A DNA stretch of 64,000 nt from Accumulibacter sp003538495 (GCF_029255145.1 NZ_JAPUVQ010000044.1:1-64000), one strand, 5' to 3'; positions 9,234 to 17,729 are shown, numbered from the stretch's first letter. Translations and numbers: made by a program. The notes: generated from the letters alone by a model not told the origin.

Positions 9234-9245
9234 GTCAGCTTTAAG
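9229..9245 (+). promoter_or_regulatory. PmrA/QseB-like box ahead of the HtrA protease gene
   Basis: CTTAAG at 9229-9234 and TTTAAG at 9240-9245 are separated by exactly five bases. This fits the PmrA-type box YTTAAK-N5-YTTAAK bound by regulators of the family encoded just upstream. The box overlaps the stop codon of the kinase gene. A TATCGT -10-like hexamer lies at 9257-9262, and the protease ATG at 9316. It suggests that the two-component system activates the protease. Confidence 0.5.
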
Positions 9246-9315
9246 TGACGTTCCCCTATCGTACGCCGCACGGGAAGCCACGCGCTTCCAGTCTGGAACG
9301 AATCAGGAGACGATC

Positions 9316-10752
9316 ATGCAAGCAATACCCTTCAAACGCAGTCTACTGGCCCTGGCACTGATCGCCGCGGTCGGCGCCGGCTACGCCAGACTCGGCGGGC
9401 AGGTGATCAATCCCGCCGACGCGGTCAGCGCGCCCGTCACCACACCGCTGGCCAGGACCGGCACCGGATTGCCCGATTTCACCCCGATCGTCGAACACAG
9501 CGGCCCGGCGGTGGTCAACATCAGCGCCAGCGGGCCGTCGAAAATGGCCTATTCCGGTGGCGACCGGAACGATCGCATGCCCGAGCTCTTCCGCCACTTC
9601 GGCATCCCCTTGCCCGACGACGGGGCGCCCGCGCGCGGCATGGGTTCCGGCTTCATCGTCCGCGCCGACGGGGTGATCCTGACCAACGCGCACGTCGTCA
9701 GCGGCGCCGACGAAGTCACCGTCAAGCTGACCGACAAGCGCGAATTCAAGGCCAAGGTGGTCGGCATCGACAAGCTGACCGACATCGCCGTGCTGCGCAT
9801 CGACGCCAGCAATCTGCCCGTCGTGCGGCTGGGCAATCCGGGCAGCGCCCGGGTCGGCGAATGGGTGGTTGCCATCGGCTCGCCGTTCGGCTTCGAGAAC
9901 AGCGTCACCGCCGGCATCGTCTCGGCGAAAGGGCGCTCGCTGGCCAGCGACAGCTACGTGCCGTTCATCCAGACCGACGTCGCGGTCAACCCCGGCAACT
10001 CGGGCGGACCGCTGATCAATCTGGATGGCGAAGTGATCGGCATCAACTCGCAGATCTACAGCCGCAACGGCGGCTATCAGGGCGTCTCCTTTGCGATCCC
10101 GATCGACGTCGCGATGAACATCGAGGAGCAGTTGCTGCAGCACGGCAAGGTCAGCCACGGCCGGATGGGGGTGACCATTCAGGAAGTGTCGCAATCGCTG
10201 GCCGAATCGTTCGGCCTGAAGGGTTCGGCCGGCGCGCTGGTCAGCTCGGTCGAAAAAGGCAGCCCGGCGGCGGCCGCCGGCCTCGAGCCAGGCGACGTCA
10301 TCCTGAAGCTGAACGATACCGCGATCGCCAGCTCGTCCGAACTGCCGCCACTGATCGCGGCGCTCAAGCCCGGCACCCGGATCACGCTGCAGGTCTGGCG
10401 TAAAGGCGGCAGCCGCGAGATCGCGCTGGCGGTCGGTGAAATTCCGAGCCCCGCGCTGGCGGCCAACAAGTCCGGTGAAGGCGCCAATCCGCGCCTCGGT
10501 CTGTCCTTGCGTCCCTTGACGCCGCAGGAGCTGGCGCAAAGCGACTCGCGCGCTGGCCTGCTGGTCGAGAGCGTCAGCGGACCTGCCGCCAAGGCGGGCA
10601 TACGGCCCGGTGACGTGGTCCTGTCGCTCAACGGTCAGCCGGTCGGGGACGTCGCGCAACTGCGGGCGCTGCTCGACAAGTCGGGGCGAACGATTGCGCT
10701 GCTGATCGAGCGCGACGACGCCAAGATCTTCGTGCCGGTTGATCTCGGTTGA
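9316..10752 (+). CDS. Do/DegQ-like periplasmic serine endoprotease
   Basis: A 478-residue HtrA-family protease and chaperone. A signal-anchor type leader (residues 7-24) precedes a trypsin-like domain whose triad is His126 (TNAHVV), Asp156 (LTDIAVL) and Ser229 (GNSGGPL). Two PDZ domains follow: one from about residue 277 (RMGVTIQEV) with GLEPGDVILKLN, and one ending in GIRPGDVVLSLNGQPV. This is the DegQ/DegP/MucD layout, acting in the periplasm on misfolded envelope proteins. The ATG at 9316 follows AGGAGA. It lies 82 bases after the kinase gene, the arrangement expected of an envelope-stress operon. The gene ends in a short tandem duplication (10737-10764). Confidence 0.92.
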   Translation: MQAIPFKRSLLALALIAAVGAGYARLGGQVINPADAVSAPVTTPLARTGTGLPDFTPIVEHSGPAVVNISASGPSKMAYSGGDRNDRMPELFRHFGIPLPDDGAPARGMGSGFIVRADGVILTNAHVVSGADEVTVKLTDKREFKAKVVGIDKLTDIAVLRIDASNLPVVRLGNPGSARVGEWVVAIGSPFGFENSVTAGIVSAKGRSLASDSYVPFIQTDVAVNPGNSGGPLINLDGEVIGINSQIYSRNGGYQGVSFAIPIDVAMNIEEQLLQHGKVSHGRMGVTIQEVSQSLAESFGLKGSAGALVSSVEKGSPAAAAGLEPGDVILKLNDTAIASSSELPPLIAALKPGTRITLQVWRKGGSREIALAVGEIPSPALAANKSGEGANPRLGLSLRPLTPQELAQSDSRAGLLVESVSGPAAKAGIRPGDVVLSLNGQPVGDVAQLRALLDKSGRTIALLIERDDAKIFVPVDLG

Positions 10753-10764
10753 TCTCGGTTGATC
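10737..10764 (+). repeat. Short tandem repeat across a stop codon
   Basis: The ten-base unit GATCTCGGTT occurs twice in a row at 10741-10760 and is followed by GATC; the preceding GGTT matches the end of the unit. The stop codon of the protease gene (10750-10752) falls inside the array. It looks like a slippage duplication and has no evident function. Confidence 0.8.
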
Positions 10765-10849
10765 ACCGCCCAGCCACGTGCTCCAGGTGACCCCGGTGGC
10801 GGCGCCTGGAGAGCTTGGGCACCCGCCACGACGCGAAAATGGCCGACAA

Positions 10850-11356
10850 ATGATTGACGCGCTGTTCGACCTTCTCGGCACCTTCTACCAGAGCGGCGAC
10901 CTGACGCAGGCCGAGTGGATCGCCCGCAGCATCTTCCAGGCGATCCCCGACGACATCGTCTCGCTGCAGTTTCTCGGTCTGCTCTACTACCGGACCGCGC
11001 GCCGCAGCGAAGCGCTGCAGGCTTTCGGCGCGGCCGACCGGGAAGCAGCCTCCGTTGCAGGGTCGGACACCGAGCCTGGCGACCTGCTGGCTTCGGCGCA
11101 GTGCCTGCGTGCGGCGAGCGGCCGGGGATCGACCCTGGCCGGCGCGTGGTACGACCTGGGGCTGCTGCTGTTCCGCCTGGGGCGTTACCCGCAAGCGCTC
11201 AAGGCCCTGCACGCGGCGCAGTCGGCGCGCCCGGATTTCGTCGCGGCGCGACGCGCCATCGCGCGCGTGGCAGCGTTTGCGGCGCACCGCAGGGCTATCG
11301 CCCGGCAACCTCACACCCAACTGCCAGAAGTGCTGCCAGCGCAACGCGAGGACTAG
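10850..11356 (+). CDS. TPR-like protein of unknown function
   Basis: A 168-residue, helix-rich protein. Paired helices such as LFDLLGTFYQSGDLTQAEWIA, SLQFLGLLYYRTARRSEALQAF and AWYDLGLLLFRLGRYPQALKAL carry the W/L/G/Y/A/P spacing of tetratricopeptide repeats, about three of them. There is no signal peptide or membrane segment. The ATG at 10850 is chosen because the repeats begin directly after it; an in-frame ATG at 10778 is also open. TPR proteins act as protein-binding scaffolds. The gene lies between the protease and CheB and may belong with either. Partner unknown. Confidence 0.65.
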   Translation: MIDALFDLLGTFYQSGDLTQAEWIARSIFQAIPDDIVSLQFLGLLYYRTARRSEALQAFGAADREAASVAGSDTEPGDLLASAQCLRAASGRGSTLAGAWYDLGLLLFRLGRYPQALKALHAAQSARPDFVAARRAIARVAAFAAHRRAIARQPHTQLPEVLPAQRED

Positions 11357-11492
11357 ACGACGCCGAGCAGTCGAGCGCCGGCTGCCCGGAGCCGCGCAGC
11401 GCTCGGCGATTCGCCCGCAGGAGCACGCCAGCAGGATACACTCCGGCCTTTGCGGCGCCCGGCCACGGACGCCGTCGCCACGCGAGACCCCG

Positions 11493-12623
11493 ATGAGTGA
11501 ACGCGGCATCAAGGTATTGGTCGTCGATGACTCGGCAACGCTGCGGCGCCTGCTTGCCCAGGCGCTGGCCGGCGACCCGGCCAGCGAAGTCATGACCGAG
11601 ACCTGTGACGCCGTGCTCGCCCTTGGCCAGATGAGGAAGCGCTGGCCGGACGTGCTGCTGCTCGACATCGAGACCCGGCGCATGGACGCCATTGCCTTCC
11701 TGCGCCGGGTGATCGCCGAGCGGCCAACGCCAATCGTGATCTGTTCATCGGCGGCGAACCTGCGAGCGCCAACGACCCTGGCGGCGATCGCCGCCGGCGC
11801 CGTCAGCGTCGTCGCCAGACCCGCCAGCGGTCGGCAGTCTGCCATCGAACAGTCCGCGACAGAGATCGTGCGCACGCTTCGGGCCGCTGCCGCCGCATCC
11901 GCCCGGCCGGCAACACAAGCACCCGCAATACCGACCCCCGCAGCGCTGCGCCCAAAGAATTCGGCCGACGTGATGCTCGCTGCCGCTTTGCCCCGGAGCG
12001 TCGAGCGGACCAGCGAGCAGATCGTTGCCATCGGCGCCTCGGCCGGCGGCACGCAGGCGCTGGAGACCGTTCTGACCAGGCTGCCGGCTGCCTGCCACGG
12101 CCTGGTAATTGTCCAGCACATGCCGGAGCGCTTTACCGCGATGCTCGCCCAGCGCCTCGACGAGCTCTGCCGGATCGACGTCCGCGAGGCCAGCGACGGC
12201 GATCGCGTTCGTCCGGGCCAGGCCCTGATCGCGCCCGGCGGGAAACACCTGCTGCTCCAGCGCAGCGGCAGCCAATACCGGGTGGAAGTCGCCGATGGCC
12301 CGCTGGTCAACCGCCACAAACCGTCGGTGGATGTGCTGTTTCGCTCGGTGGCCCGGTTTGCCGGCGGCAACGCGCTGGGCATCATCCTGACCGGCATGGG
12401 CGACGATGGCGCGCGCGGCCTCCGGGAAATGCGCGACGCAGGAGCCATGACAGTCGCCCAGGACGAAGCCAGTTGCGTGGTCTTCGGCATGCCCAGGGAG
12501 GCGATCAGACTCGGCGCCGCCGAGCAGATCATGGCCCTGCAACAAATCCCCGGCGCGATCGTCGCCTTTGGCATGAGCCGCGCCCAGTCCGCCATTCCGT
12601 GGCGTAGCCCGGGCGGCGGCTGA
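11493..12623 (+). CDS. cheB: CheB-type protein-glutamate methylesterase, orphan, altered receiver
   Basis: A 376-residue protein with a receiver domain (residues 6-110) and a CheB methylesterase domain (about 180-365). The esterase triad is intact: Ser in GASAGGTQ, His in VIVQHMPERF, Asp in TGMGDDGARGL. The receiver keeps VVDDSAT and the phosphoacceptor Asp58. However, the usual 'IEMPRMDGL' reads IETRRMDAI, and the conserved Lys-Pro near the end of the domain is Arg-Pro (VVARPAS). CheB removes methyl groups from, or deamidates, chemoreceptor glutamates. No cheA, cheR, cheW or receptor gene lies in the window, so its cognate system is elsewhere or it has another target. An alternative view is a non-chemotactic CheB homologue. 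Confidence 0.85.
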   Translation: MSERGIKVLVVDDSATLRRLLAQALAGDPASEVMTETCDAVLALGQMRKRWPDVLLLDIETRRMDAIAFLRRVIAERPTPIVICSSAANLRAPTTLAAIAAGAVSVVARPASGRQSAIEQSATEIVRTLRAAAAASARPATQAPAIPTPAALRPKNSADVMLAAALPRSVERTSEQIVAIGASAGGTQALETVLTRLPAACHGLVIVQHMPERFTAMLAQRLDELCRIDVREASDGDRVRPGQALIAPGGKHLLLQRSGSQYRVEVADGPLVNRHKPSVDVLFRSVARFAGGNALGIILTGMGDDGARGLREMRDAGAMTVAQDEASCVVFGMPREAIRLGAAEQIMALQQIPGAIVAFGMSRAQSAIPWRSPGGG

Positions 12624-12694
12624 CGCCTCAACGCACGGGTCACGCTCAAACCGGCTTCCCGAGTTCGGTGGCATCGCGTATTCTCCGCGGATTG

Positions 12695-12720
12695 GCGCTG
12701 GTGCATCCGTGCACCAGCGC
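12695..12720. other. Perfect 11-bp inverted repeat between cheB and ggt
   Basis: GCGCTGGTGCA at 12695-12705 and TGCACCAGCGC at 12710-12720 are exact inverted copies around the loop TCCG. No T-run follows on either strand, so it is not a textbook intrinsic terminator. It lies 72 bases after the cheB stop and 33 bases before the ggt start, and could be an operator, an mRNA hairpin or a weak terminator. Confidence 0.6.
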
Positions 12721-12752
12721 TCTGTCCTCGCTCCGGAAGATGATTCTGCCAT

Positions 12753-14324
12753 ATGTCTCAATCCAGCATTCGTGGCGTCATAGCGGCGTCTGACGCGCAT
12801 ACTGCCGAAGCCGGAGCACGCCTGTTGCGCCGCGGCGGCAATGCGGTCGATGCAGTTGTTGCCGCCAAGCTCGCCGCAACCGTTACCGAACTGCCGCTGA
12901 CCTCGCTTTGCGGCGGCGGCGCCTGTGTCTGGGGCAACGCCGACGACGGCTACGAAGTCCTCGATTTCTTTGCCTCGACCCCGGGGCTCGGCCTCGCTAC
13001 TCGGCCGCCGCTCGACTTTGCACCGGTGACCGTCGATTTCGGAGAGACCACCCAGACCTTCCACGTCGGCAAAGCCGCCGCCGCCGTTCCGGGCGAACTG
13101 GTCGGTCTGCTCGAACTGCACCGACGGGCCGGCCGGGTCCCGCTGCGTGAAGTCGTCGCCCCGGCGGTTGGCTGGGCGCGCGACGGCTTCGCCGTCAGTC
13201 CTCAGATCGCCGCGATCATCGGCCTGGTCGCACCGATCGCCCGCCGCTCGCCGGCCGTCGCGCGGCTGTTCTTCCCTGCTGGCGGTCTGCCGCACGCAGG
13301 CGATCGCCTGGCCAACCCCGATCTTGGCGACTTCCTGCACGCGCTCGGCGAAGGAGATCCAGCGACCCAGGTCGCCCGCTATTGGGCGTCTCTGGTCGAC
13401 AACTTCGGGCCTGCGCAAGACGGGCTGATCACCGCGCGCGACGTCGCCGCTTACGCGCCGGTGGTCCGTGAGCCGCTGCGCGTCGGCATCGGCCCGTACA
13501 CCGTGCTGACCAACCCGCCGCCGTCGGCCGGCGGCGGCCTGATCGGCGCCGGTCTGCGGATCGCCGAGCGGCTGGGTATTGGCGACGAGGAGTTCCTGTC
13601 GTCCGAGCACCAGCTGGCGATGGCGGCGCTGCTGGCAACGGTATCGGCGATCCGCCAGTCGGGCTACGACCAGCGGCTGCACGCTGACCCCGATTCGATT
13701 CGCGCGCTGGTGGCCGGTGACGGCATCCCGGCCTGGGTCGAACGAGCGCGAGCGCTGCTCACCGAGAACCAGCTCGGCGCCACCACCCACATCTCGGTAA
13801 TCGATGCCGAGCGCATGGCGGTGGCGATGACCACCAGCAATGGCGAGGGCTGCGGGCAGGCGCTGCCCGGGCTGGGAATACACGTCAACAACTTCCTCGG
13901 CGAGGACGACATCAACCCGAACGGCTTTCATCAACTGCCGCCCGGAACCCGGATGAGCACCATGATGTCTCCGACCATCGTCGTCGCCGGCGACCGCCCC
14001 TGCTTCGCGCTCGGCAGCGGCGGTTCGAACCGGATCCGCAGCGTCATCCTGCAGGCGCTGCTCAACCTGCTGGCCTATCGCCGCCCGCTGGACGAGGCGG
14101 TGAACGCCGCCCGCCTGCACGTTGAAGGCGGCCAGCTGTGGTTCGAGAGCAGTGGTCTGGAGGCCAGCGCGATTGCCGCCCTGCAGGCCGCGTGGCCGGC
14201 GTCGACTCGATTTGACCAGGCCAGTGTCTTCTTCGGTGGCGTCAACTGCGTGGCCAGCGGCCATGACAACCTGTACGGCGCCGGCGACCGCCGACGTGGC
14301 GGCGTCGTGGTCGTCGCCCGATAA
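12753..14324 (+). CDS. ggt: Gamma-glutamyltransferase family protein
   Basis: A 523-residue member of the gamma-glutamyltransferase/hydrolase family, Ntn hydrolases that cleave themselves into large and small subunits. The predicted nucleophile after self-cleavage is Thr344 in GATTHISVID, leaving a small subunit of about 180 residues. Other family signatures are GGNAVDAVVAA near the start, a CGGGACVWG loop, PGTRMSTMMSPTIV and GSGGSNRIRSVILQ. The usual enzyme splits glutathione in the periplasm. Here no signal peptide is visible at the ATG at 12753 and the protein is shorter than the roughly 580-residue periplasmic enzymes, so a cytoplasmic gamma-glutamyl or acylase role is possible. The ribosome site is weak. 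Confidence 0.85.
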   Translation: MSQSSIRGVIAASDAHTAEAGARLLRRGGNAVDAVVAAKLAATVTELPLTSLCGGGACVWGNADDGYEVLDFFASTPGLGLATRPPLDFAPVTVDFGETTQTFHVGKAAAAVPGELVGLLELHRRAGRVPLREVVAPAVGWARDGFAVSPQIAAIIGLVAPIARRSPAVARLFFPAGGLPHAGDRLANPDLGDFLHALGEGDPATQVARYWASLVDNFGPAQDGLITARDVAAYAPVVREPLRVGIGPYTVLTNPPPSAGGGLIGAGLRIAERLGIGDEEFLSSEHQLAMAALLATVSAIRQSGYDQRLHADPDSIRALVAGDGIPAWVERARALLTENQLGATTHISVIDAERMAVAMTTSNGEGCGQALPGLGIHVNNFLGEDDINPNGFHQLPPGTRMSTMMSPTIVVAGDRPCFALGSGGSNRIRSVILQALLNLLAYRRPLDEAVNAARLHVEGGQLWFESSGLEASAIAALQAAWPASTRFDQASVFFGGVNCVASGHDNLYGAGDRRRGGVVVVAR

Positions 14325-14360
14325 ACCGGCGATGGGCAGGGGTCAGCAGTGGAGAGATTG

Positions 14361-15374
14361 ATGAAAGCGATGCTTCTGAGCACCCCGGGAACAAGGTTGC
14401 AGCTGGTCGAGGTGCCGCGACCGACGCCGGGCGCTGAACAGATCCTGATCGAGGTACGAGCCTGCGGCGTCTGCCGGACCGATCTGCACGTACTCGACGG
14501 CGACTTGCCGCGACCCCGCCTGCCGCTGGTCCTCGGCCACGAGATCGTCGGCGTCGTCGTCGAAAAAGGCGCCCTGGTGCGCGGCTTCGCTCTCGGCCAG
14601 CGCGTCGGCGTGCCCTGGCTGGGACGCACCTGCGGCCATTGCCGCTACTGCGCGGGCGGCGCCGAGAACCTGTGCGACACCGCGGAGTTTACCGGCTACA
14701 CCCTCGATGGCGGTTACGCCGAGTTCGCGCTGGCCGATCAGCACTACTGCTTTTCGCTGCCGGACGAATACGCCGACGCCGAAGCGGCGCCGCTGCTCTG
14801 TGCCGGCTTGATCGGCTACCGCTCGCTGGTCGCCACCGCCAGCGCCCGGCGTCTGGGGATCTACGGTTTCGGTGCTGCCGCGCACATCATCGCGCAGGTC
14901 GCCCGCTGGCAAGGACGCGAGGTATTCGCCTTCACCAAGCCCGGCGACACCGACGGGCAGGATTTTGCACGGCAGCTCGGCGCAGCCTGGGCGGGCGGTG
15001 CCGACCAGGCGCCGCCGCAGCCGATGGACGCCGCGATTCTCTTCGCGCCGGCCGGCGAACTGGTACCGCAGGCGCTACGGCACACGGTCAAGGGCGGCAC
15101 GGTGGTCTGCGCCGGCATCCACATGAGCAACATTCCGGAGTTCCCGTACGCGCTGCTCTGGGGAGAACGCAGCGTCCGGTCGGTCGCCAACCTGACCCGA
15201 CGCGACGGCGAAGAGTTCTTCACCATCGCCGCCCGCGCCGGCGTCAGGACGACGGTCGAGACCTTCCCTCTGGAATCGGCGAACGAGGCACTGCAGCAAC
15301 TGCGCATCGGGCAGGTCCGCGGTGCGGCGGTGCTGATCCCCGGCGGCGCTGCCGCCGCTGGTCAGAAACTGTAG
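14361..15374 (+). CDS. Zinc-dependent alcohol dehydrogenase family protein
   Basis: A 337-residue medium-chain dehydrogenase. The catalytic zinc ligands are visible as Cys in ACGVCRTDLH and His in LGHEIVG. The structural zinc site is the four-cysteine loop CGHCRYCAGGAENLC. A Rossmann-type segment (GIYGFGAAAHIIAQVA) follows in the second half. It is expected to oxidise an alcohol or reduce an aldehyde with NAD(P). GGAGAG at 14351-14356 marks the ATG at 14361; a GTG four codons upstream is in frame but lies ahead of that site. It follows ggt by 36 bases, and its end overlaps the end of the convergent DUF1302 gene by 13 bases. Confidence 0.9.
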   Translation: MKAMLLSTPGTRLQLVEVPRPTPGAEQILIEVRACGVCRTDLHVLDGDLPRPRLPLVLGHEIVGVVVEKGALVRGFALGQRVGVPWLGRTCGHCRYCAGGAENLCDTAEFTGYTLDGGYAEFALADQHYCFSLPDEYADAEAAPLLCAGLIGYRSLVATASARRLGIYGFGAAAHIIAQVARWQGREVFAFTKPGDTDGQDFARQLGAAWAGGADQAPPQPMDAAILFAPAGELVPQALRHTVKGGTVVCAGIHMSNIPEFPYALLWGERSVRSVANLTRRDGEEFFTIAARAGVRTTVETFPLESANEALQQLRIGQVRGAAVLIPGGAAAAGQKL

Positions 15375-16873
15375 CGCAGTTCTGAATAGACCCGGTCGCT
15401 GGCATCGTAGCGACCGAAGAATCCCAGCGGCGGACCGTTGAAGATGTCGACTCCAACCGCCAGACCCCAGTTTTTCTCGAAGTTCCAGTTGACCCGCGGC
15501 CGCAGCATCCAGTCGCTGCTGTCGTTGAAACTGGCGATCCACAGCGCCTGCAGCTCGACCTTGTCGCCCAGCTTGTGGTTCACCAGCAGGCTGTAGCCGG
15601 TCTCGTTGGTCGCCGGAATGATATCCGGGTCATGGTCGAAGAAATGGCTCTGGAAGATCTGGGTGTTGATCCGCGTATCGGCGAACTGGGTGAAGTCCAG
15701 ACCGAGCACCCAGGTGAGGGTGTTCTGCGGCACCACCCCGTTCGGGTCGGTCAGGTTGGTGACCTGATACTGCAGGCCGCGCGTATAGACCGCCTCGCCC
15801 TTGAGGACCACCGACCCGAAGTCCTTGGCCATGGTGCTGCCGAACTGGGTGATCCGGTCGTGTCGTGCCTGATACACCGCCGTCGGCTGCGCACCGGTGA
15901 CCAGCTGCCGGTAGAAGGTCGGCGCGACGCTCATGCTGCTGTAGGCAAAGGCCGCCACGTCCCAACCGTTGCTGAGGACCGACAAGCGCAGGCCGTAATT
16001 GGTGTTCTCCAGGCTGTTCGACGGAATCTGCTCGTTGCGGAACGAGGTCGCGAAACCGGGCGGTGGCGGCAAGGTGTACGCGTAGAACTGCCCTCCCGGC
16101 TTGCCGATGTTGTCGTAGCTGGCGACCGGGATCCAGACCAGTTCGGCGTGAAAGTCGTCCTTGAAGTACTCGGCCCTGGCGGCCCACTGCGGGATCCGCA
16201 GGATCTCGAATTCCGGCAGGACGAAATGCCGCATGTCCTTGGCGGAAACCACGTCGCCGAACAGCAGGCCGACCATTTCGCCCCAGATGATATGCTGCCG
16301 GCCGAGACGGAAATCCCAGTCACCGGCGCCGATGTCGAGATAGTTCTCGCGCAACATGAAGTTCAGGGTCTGGTTGTTGTTCACCGCCTGCGGGTAGAAA
16401 TCGCTCAGCGGATAGACCGCGTCAAAGTCCACCCGCGCGCCCAGTTTCCATTTGATTCCGCCACTGAGGTCGCCCTGCGCGCCGAGGTCGGCGCGCATCA
16501 TCGCCTCCGACCAGTGCGAGGGATTCGGCGTGGTGTAGGCCATCACGTTCTCGACGAAACCCCGGATCCGGGCCGGGCGCTCGGGCGACGATGCGATCAG
16601 TGGTATCGCCGCTGGTGCCGCCTGTGGGATCGCCAGCGGCGCCGACGGCGGCGGCAGCGGCTGGTCATCGCCGAACAGTGATTCCCGGGTCGTCGGCGGG
16701 GCCGGTGCGCTGGTCGGCGCGGCGGCTGGCTCGTCGTCGCCGAACAGGGCGTCCCTGCTCAGCGGCAGTTCGCTGTCGGCCTTGGCCGCCAGAGCCGACG
16801 CCGGCAAGGCCGCCAAGAGGAATGCGAGACACGTGGCGAGACGCGTGCAGGGCTGCTTACCTTTGTTCTGCAT
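15362..16873 (-). CDS. DUF1302-type outer-membrane beta-barrel protein with LFGDD repeats
   Basis: A 503-residue exported protein. A signal peptide (about residues 10-30, ending ASALAA) is followed by a low-complexity Ala/Pro region containing two copies of an L-F-G-D-D motif (residues 43-47 and 66-70, contexts RDALFGDDEP and RESLFGDDQP). From about residue 100 a long series of alternating amphipathic strands ends in the terminal phenylalanine (LRYSF) typical of outer-membrane barrels. Features such as LRENYLDIGAGDWDFRLGRQHIIWGE match DUF1302-like porins. The start at 16873 overlaps the end of the ABC ATPase gene by 17 bases, so both are probably one transcript. The role is likely in moving a lipid or hydrophobic compound through the outer membrane (inference). 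Confidence 0.8.
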   Translation of the reverse strand: MQNKGKQPCTRLATCLAFLLAALPASALAAKADSELPLSRDALFGDDEPAAAPTSAPAPPTTRESLFGDDQPLPPPSAPLAIPQAAPAAIPLIASSPERPARIRGFVENVMAYTTPNPSHWSEAMMRADLGAQGDLSGGIKWKLGARVDFDAVYPLSDFYPQAVNNNQTLNFMLRENYLDIGAGDWDFRLGRQHIIWGEMVGLLFGDVVSAKDMRHFVLPEFEILRIPQWAARAEYFKDDFHAELVWIPVASYDNIGKPGGQFYAYTLPPPPGFATSFRNEQIPSNSLENTNYGLRLSVLSNGWDVAAFAYSSMSVAPTFYRQLVTGAQPTAVYQARHDRITQFGSTMAKDFGSVVLKGEAVYTRGLQYQVTNLTDPNGVVPQNTLTWVLGLDFTQFADTRINTQIFQSHFFDHDPDIIPATNETGYSLLVNHKLGDKVELQALWIASFNDSSDWMLRPRVNWNFEKNWGLAVGVDIFNGPPLGFFGRYDASDRVYSELRYSF

Positions 16874-17666
16874 TGCTGTTTTCCCCGGCTGGATCAGACG
16901 CCCCGGCGGGCGCAGTGGTCGTTGGCTCGTTGCTGGTGACTTCCGTCGGGCGATGGCGAGCGAAAGACCATCTCGATTGCGCACGGACACCGAGCAAGGA
17001 GATCTCGCCATCCTCGACACGCACCAGACGGTCGGCCTTGGCAATCACCCGCTTGTCGTGGGTAGAGAAGATGAAGGTCGTTTTCAGGGCGCGGTTGATC
17101 TTCTTCATCAGGAGAAGGATTTCCTCGCCGGTCTTGTGATCCAGGTTGGCCGTCGGTTCGTCGGCCAGGACGATCGCCGGCCGGATCACCAGCGCCCTGG
17201 CGATCGCCACCCGCTGCCGCTGGCCACCACTCAACTGATTCGGGCGGTGCGTGGCGAATTTCGACAAGCCGACGATATCCAGGAAATAGGCCACGCGCTT
17301 CTGACGCTCGGCGCTTGACATGTCCTTGCGGTGCAGCAGAGGATATTCGACATTTTCGGCCGCGGACAACACGGGCAATAGATTGAAGGTCTGAAAAATG
17401 AAGCCGATCGTTCTGGCACGCAGGTCAGCAAGCTGGTCCGGCGTCCGACCGCTGACGTCGCGATCGTTGATGTAGATCTTGCCACTGGTCGGCGTGTCGA
17501 TGCAGCCGATCAAGTTCAGCAGGGTGGTCTTGCCGCTGCCCGAAGGACCGGCAATCGCCAGGAAGACGCCCCGGTCAAACGCCAGCGTAATGTCCTTCAG
17601 GGCTTGGACTTTCTGGTCGCCGAGCAGATAATCCTTGCAAACGTGTTCGATGCGGACAACGCTCAT
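16857..17666 (-). CDS. ABC transporter ATP-binding protein (LolD/MacB type)
   Basis: A 269-residue ATPase of the LolD/MacB/FtsE class. Walker A is GPSGSGKTTL, the signature LSGGQRQRVAIARAL, and Walker B VLADEPTANLD. The family powers mechanotransmission permeases that extract or release substrates at the periplasmic face rather than pumping across the membrane. Such a permease (FtsX-like) is expected as partner but none is encoded in this window. A 35-residue Ser/Thr/Ala-rich tail beyond the usual end is unusual. AGGAAG precedes the ATG at 17666. It overlaps the DUF1302 barrel gene downstream and is divergent from a LolA-like gene, 63 bases away. Confidence 0.88.
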   Translation of the reverse strand: MSVVRIEHVCKDYLLGDQKVQALKDITLAFDRGVFLAIAGPSGSGKTTLLNLIGCIDTPTSGKIYINDRDVSGRTPDQLADLRARTIGFIFQTFNLLPVLSAAENVEYPLLHRKDMSSAERQKRVAYFLDIVGLSKFATHRPNQLSGGQRQRVAIARALVIRPAIVLADEPTANLDHKTGEEILLLMKKINRALKTTFIFSTHDKRVIAKADRLVRVEDGEISLLGVRAQSRWSFARHRPTEVTSNEPTTTAPAGASDPAGENSNAEQR

Positions 17667-17729
17667 ACGGTGGCACTTCCTGCCAACCGTCTAGACGATC
17701 AGCACAGTGGGGTGAAAATTTTGGAAAGC

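Noticed and set aside
10763..12706. 647-codon minus-strand frame
   Set aside because: It is antisense to the TPR and cheB genes; serine/arginine-rich shadow.
11745..14264. 839-codon minus-strand open frame opposite cheB and ggt
   Set aside because: It spans two well-recognised plus-strand genes, has low-complexity composition and shows no family pattern.
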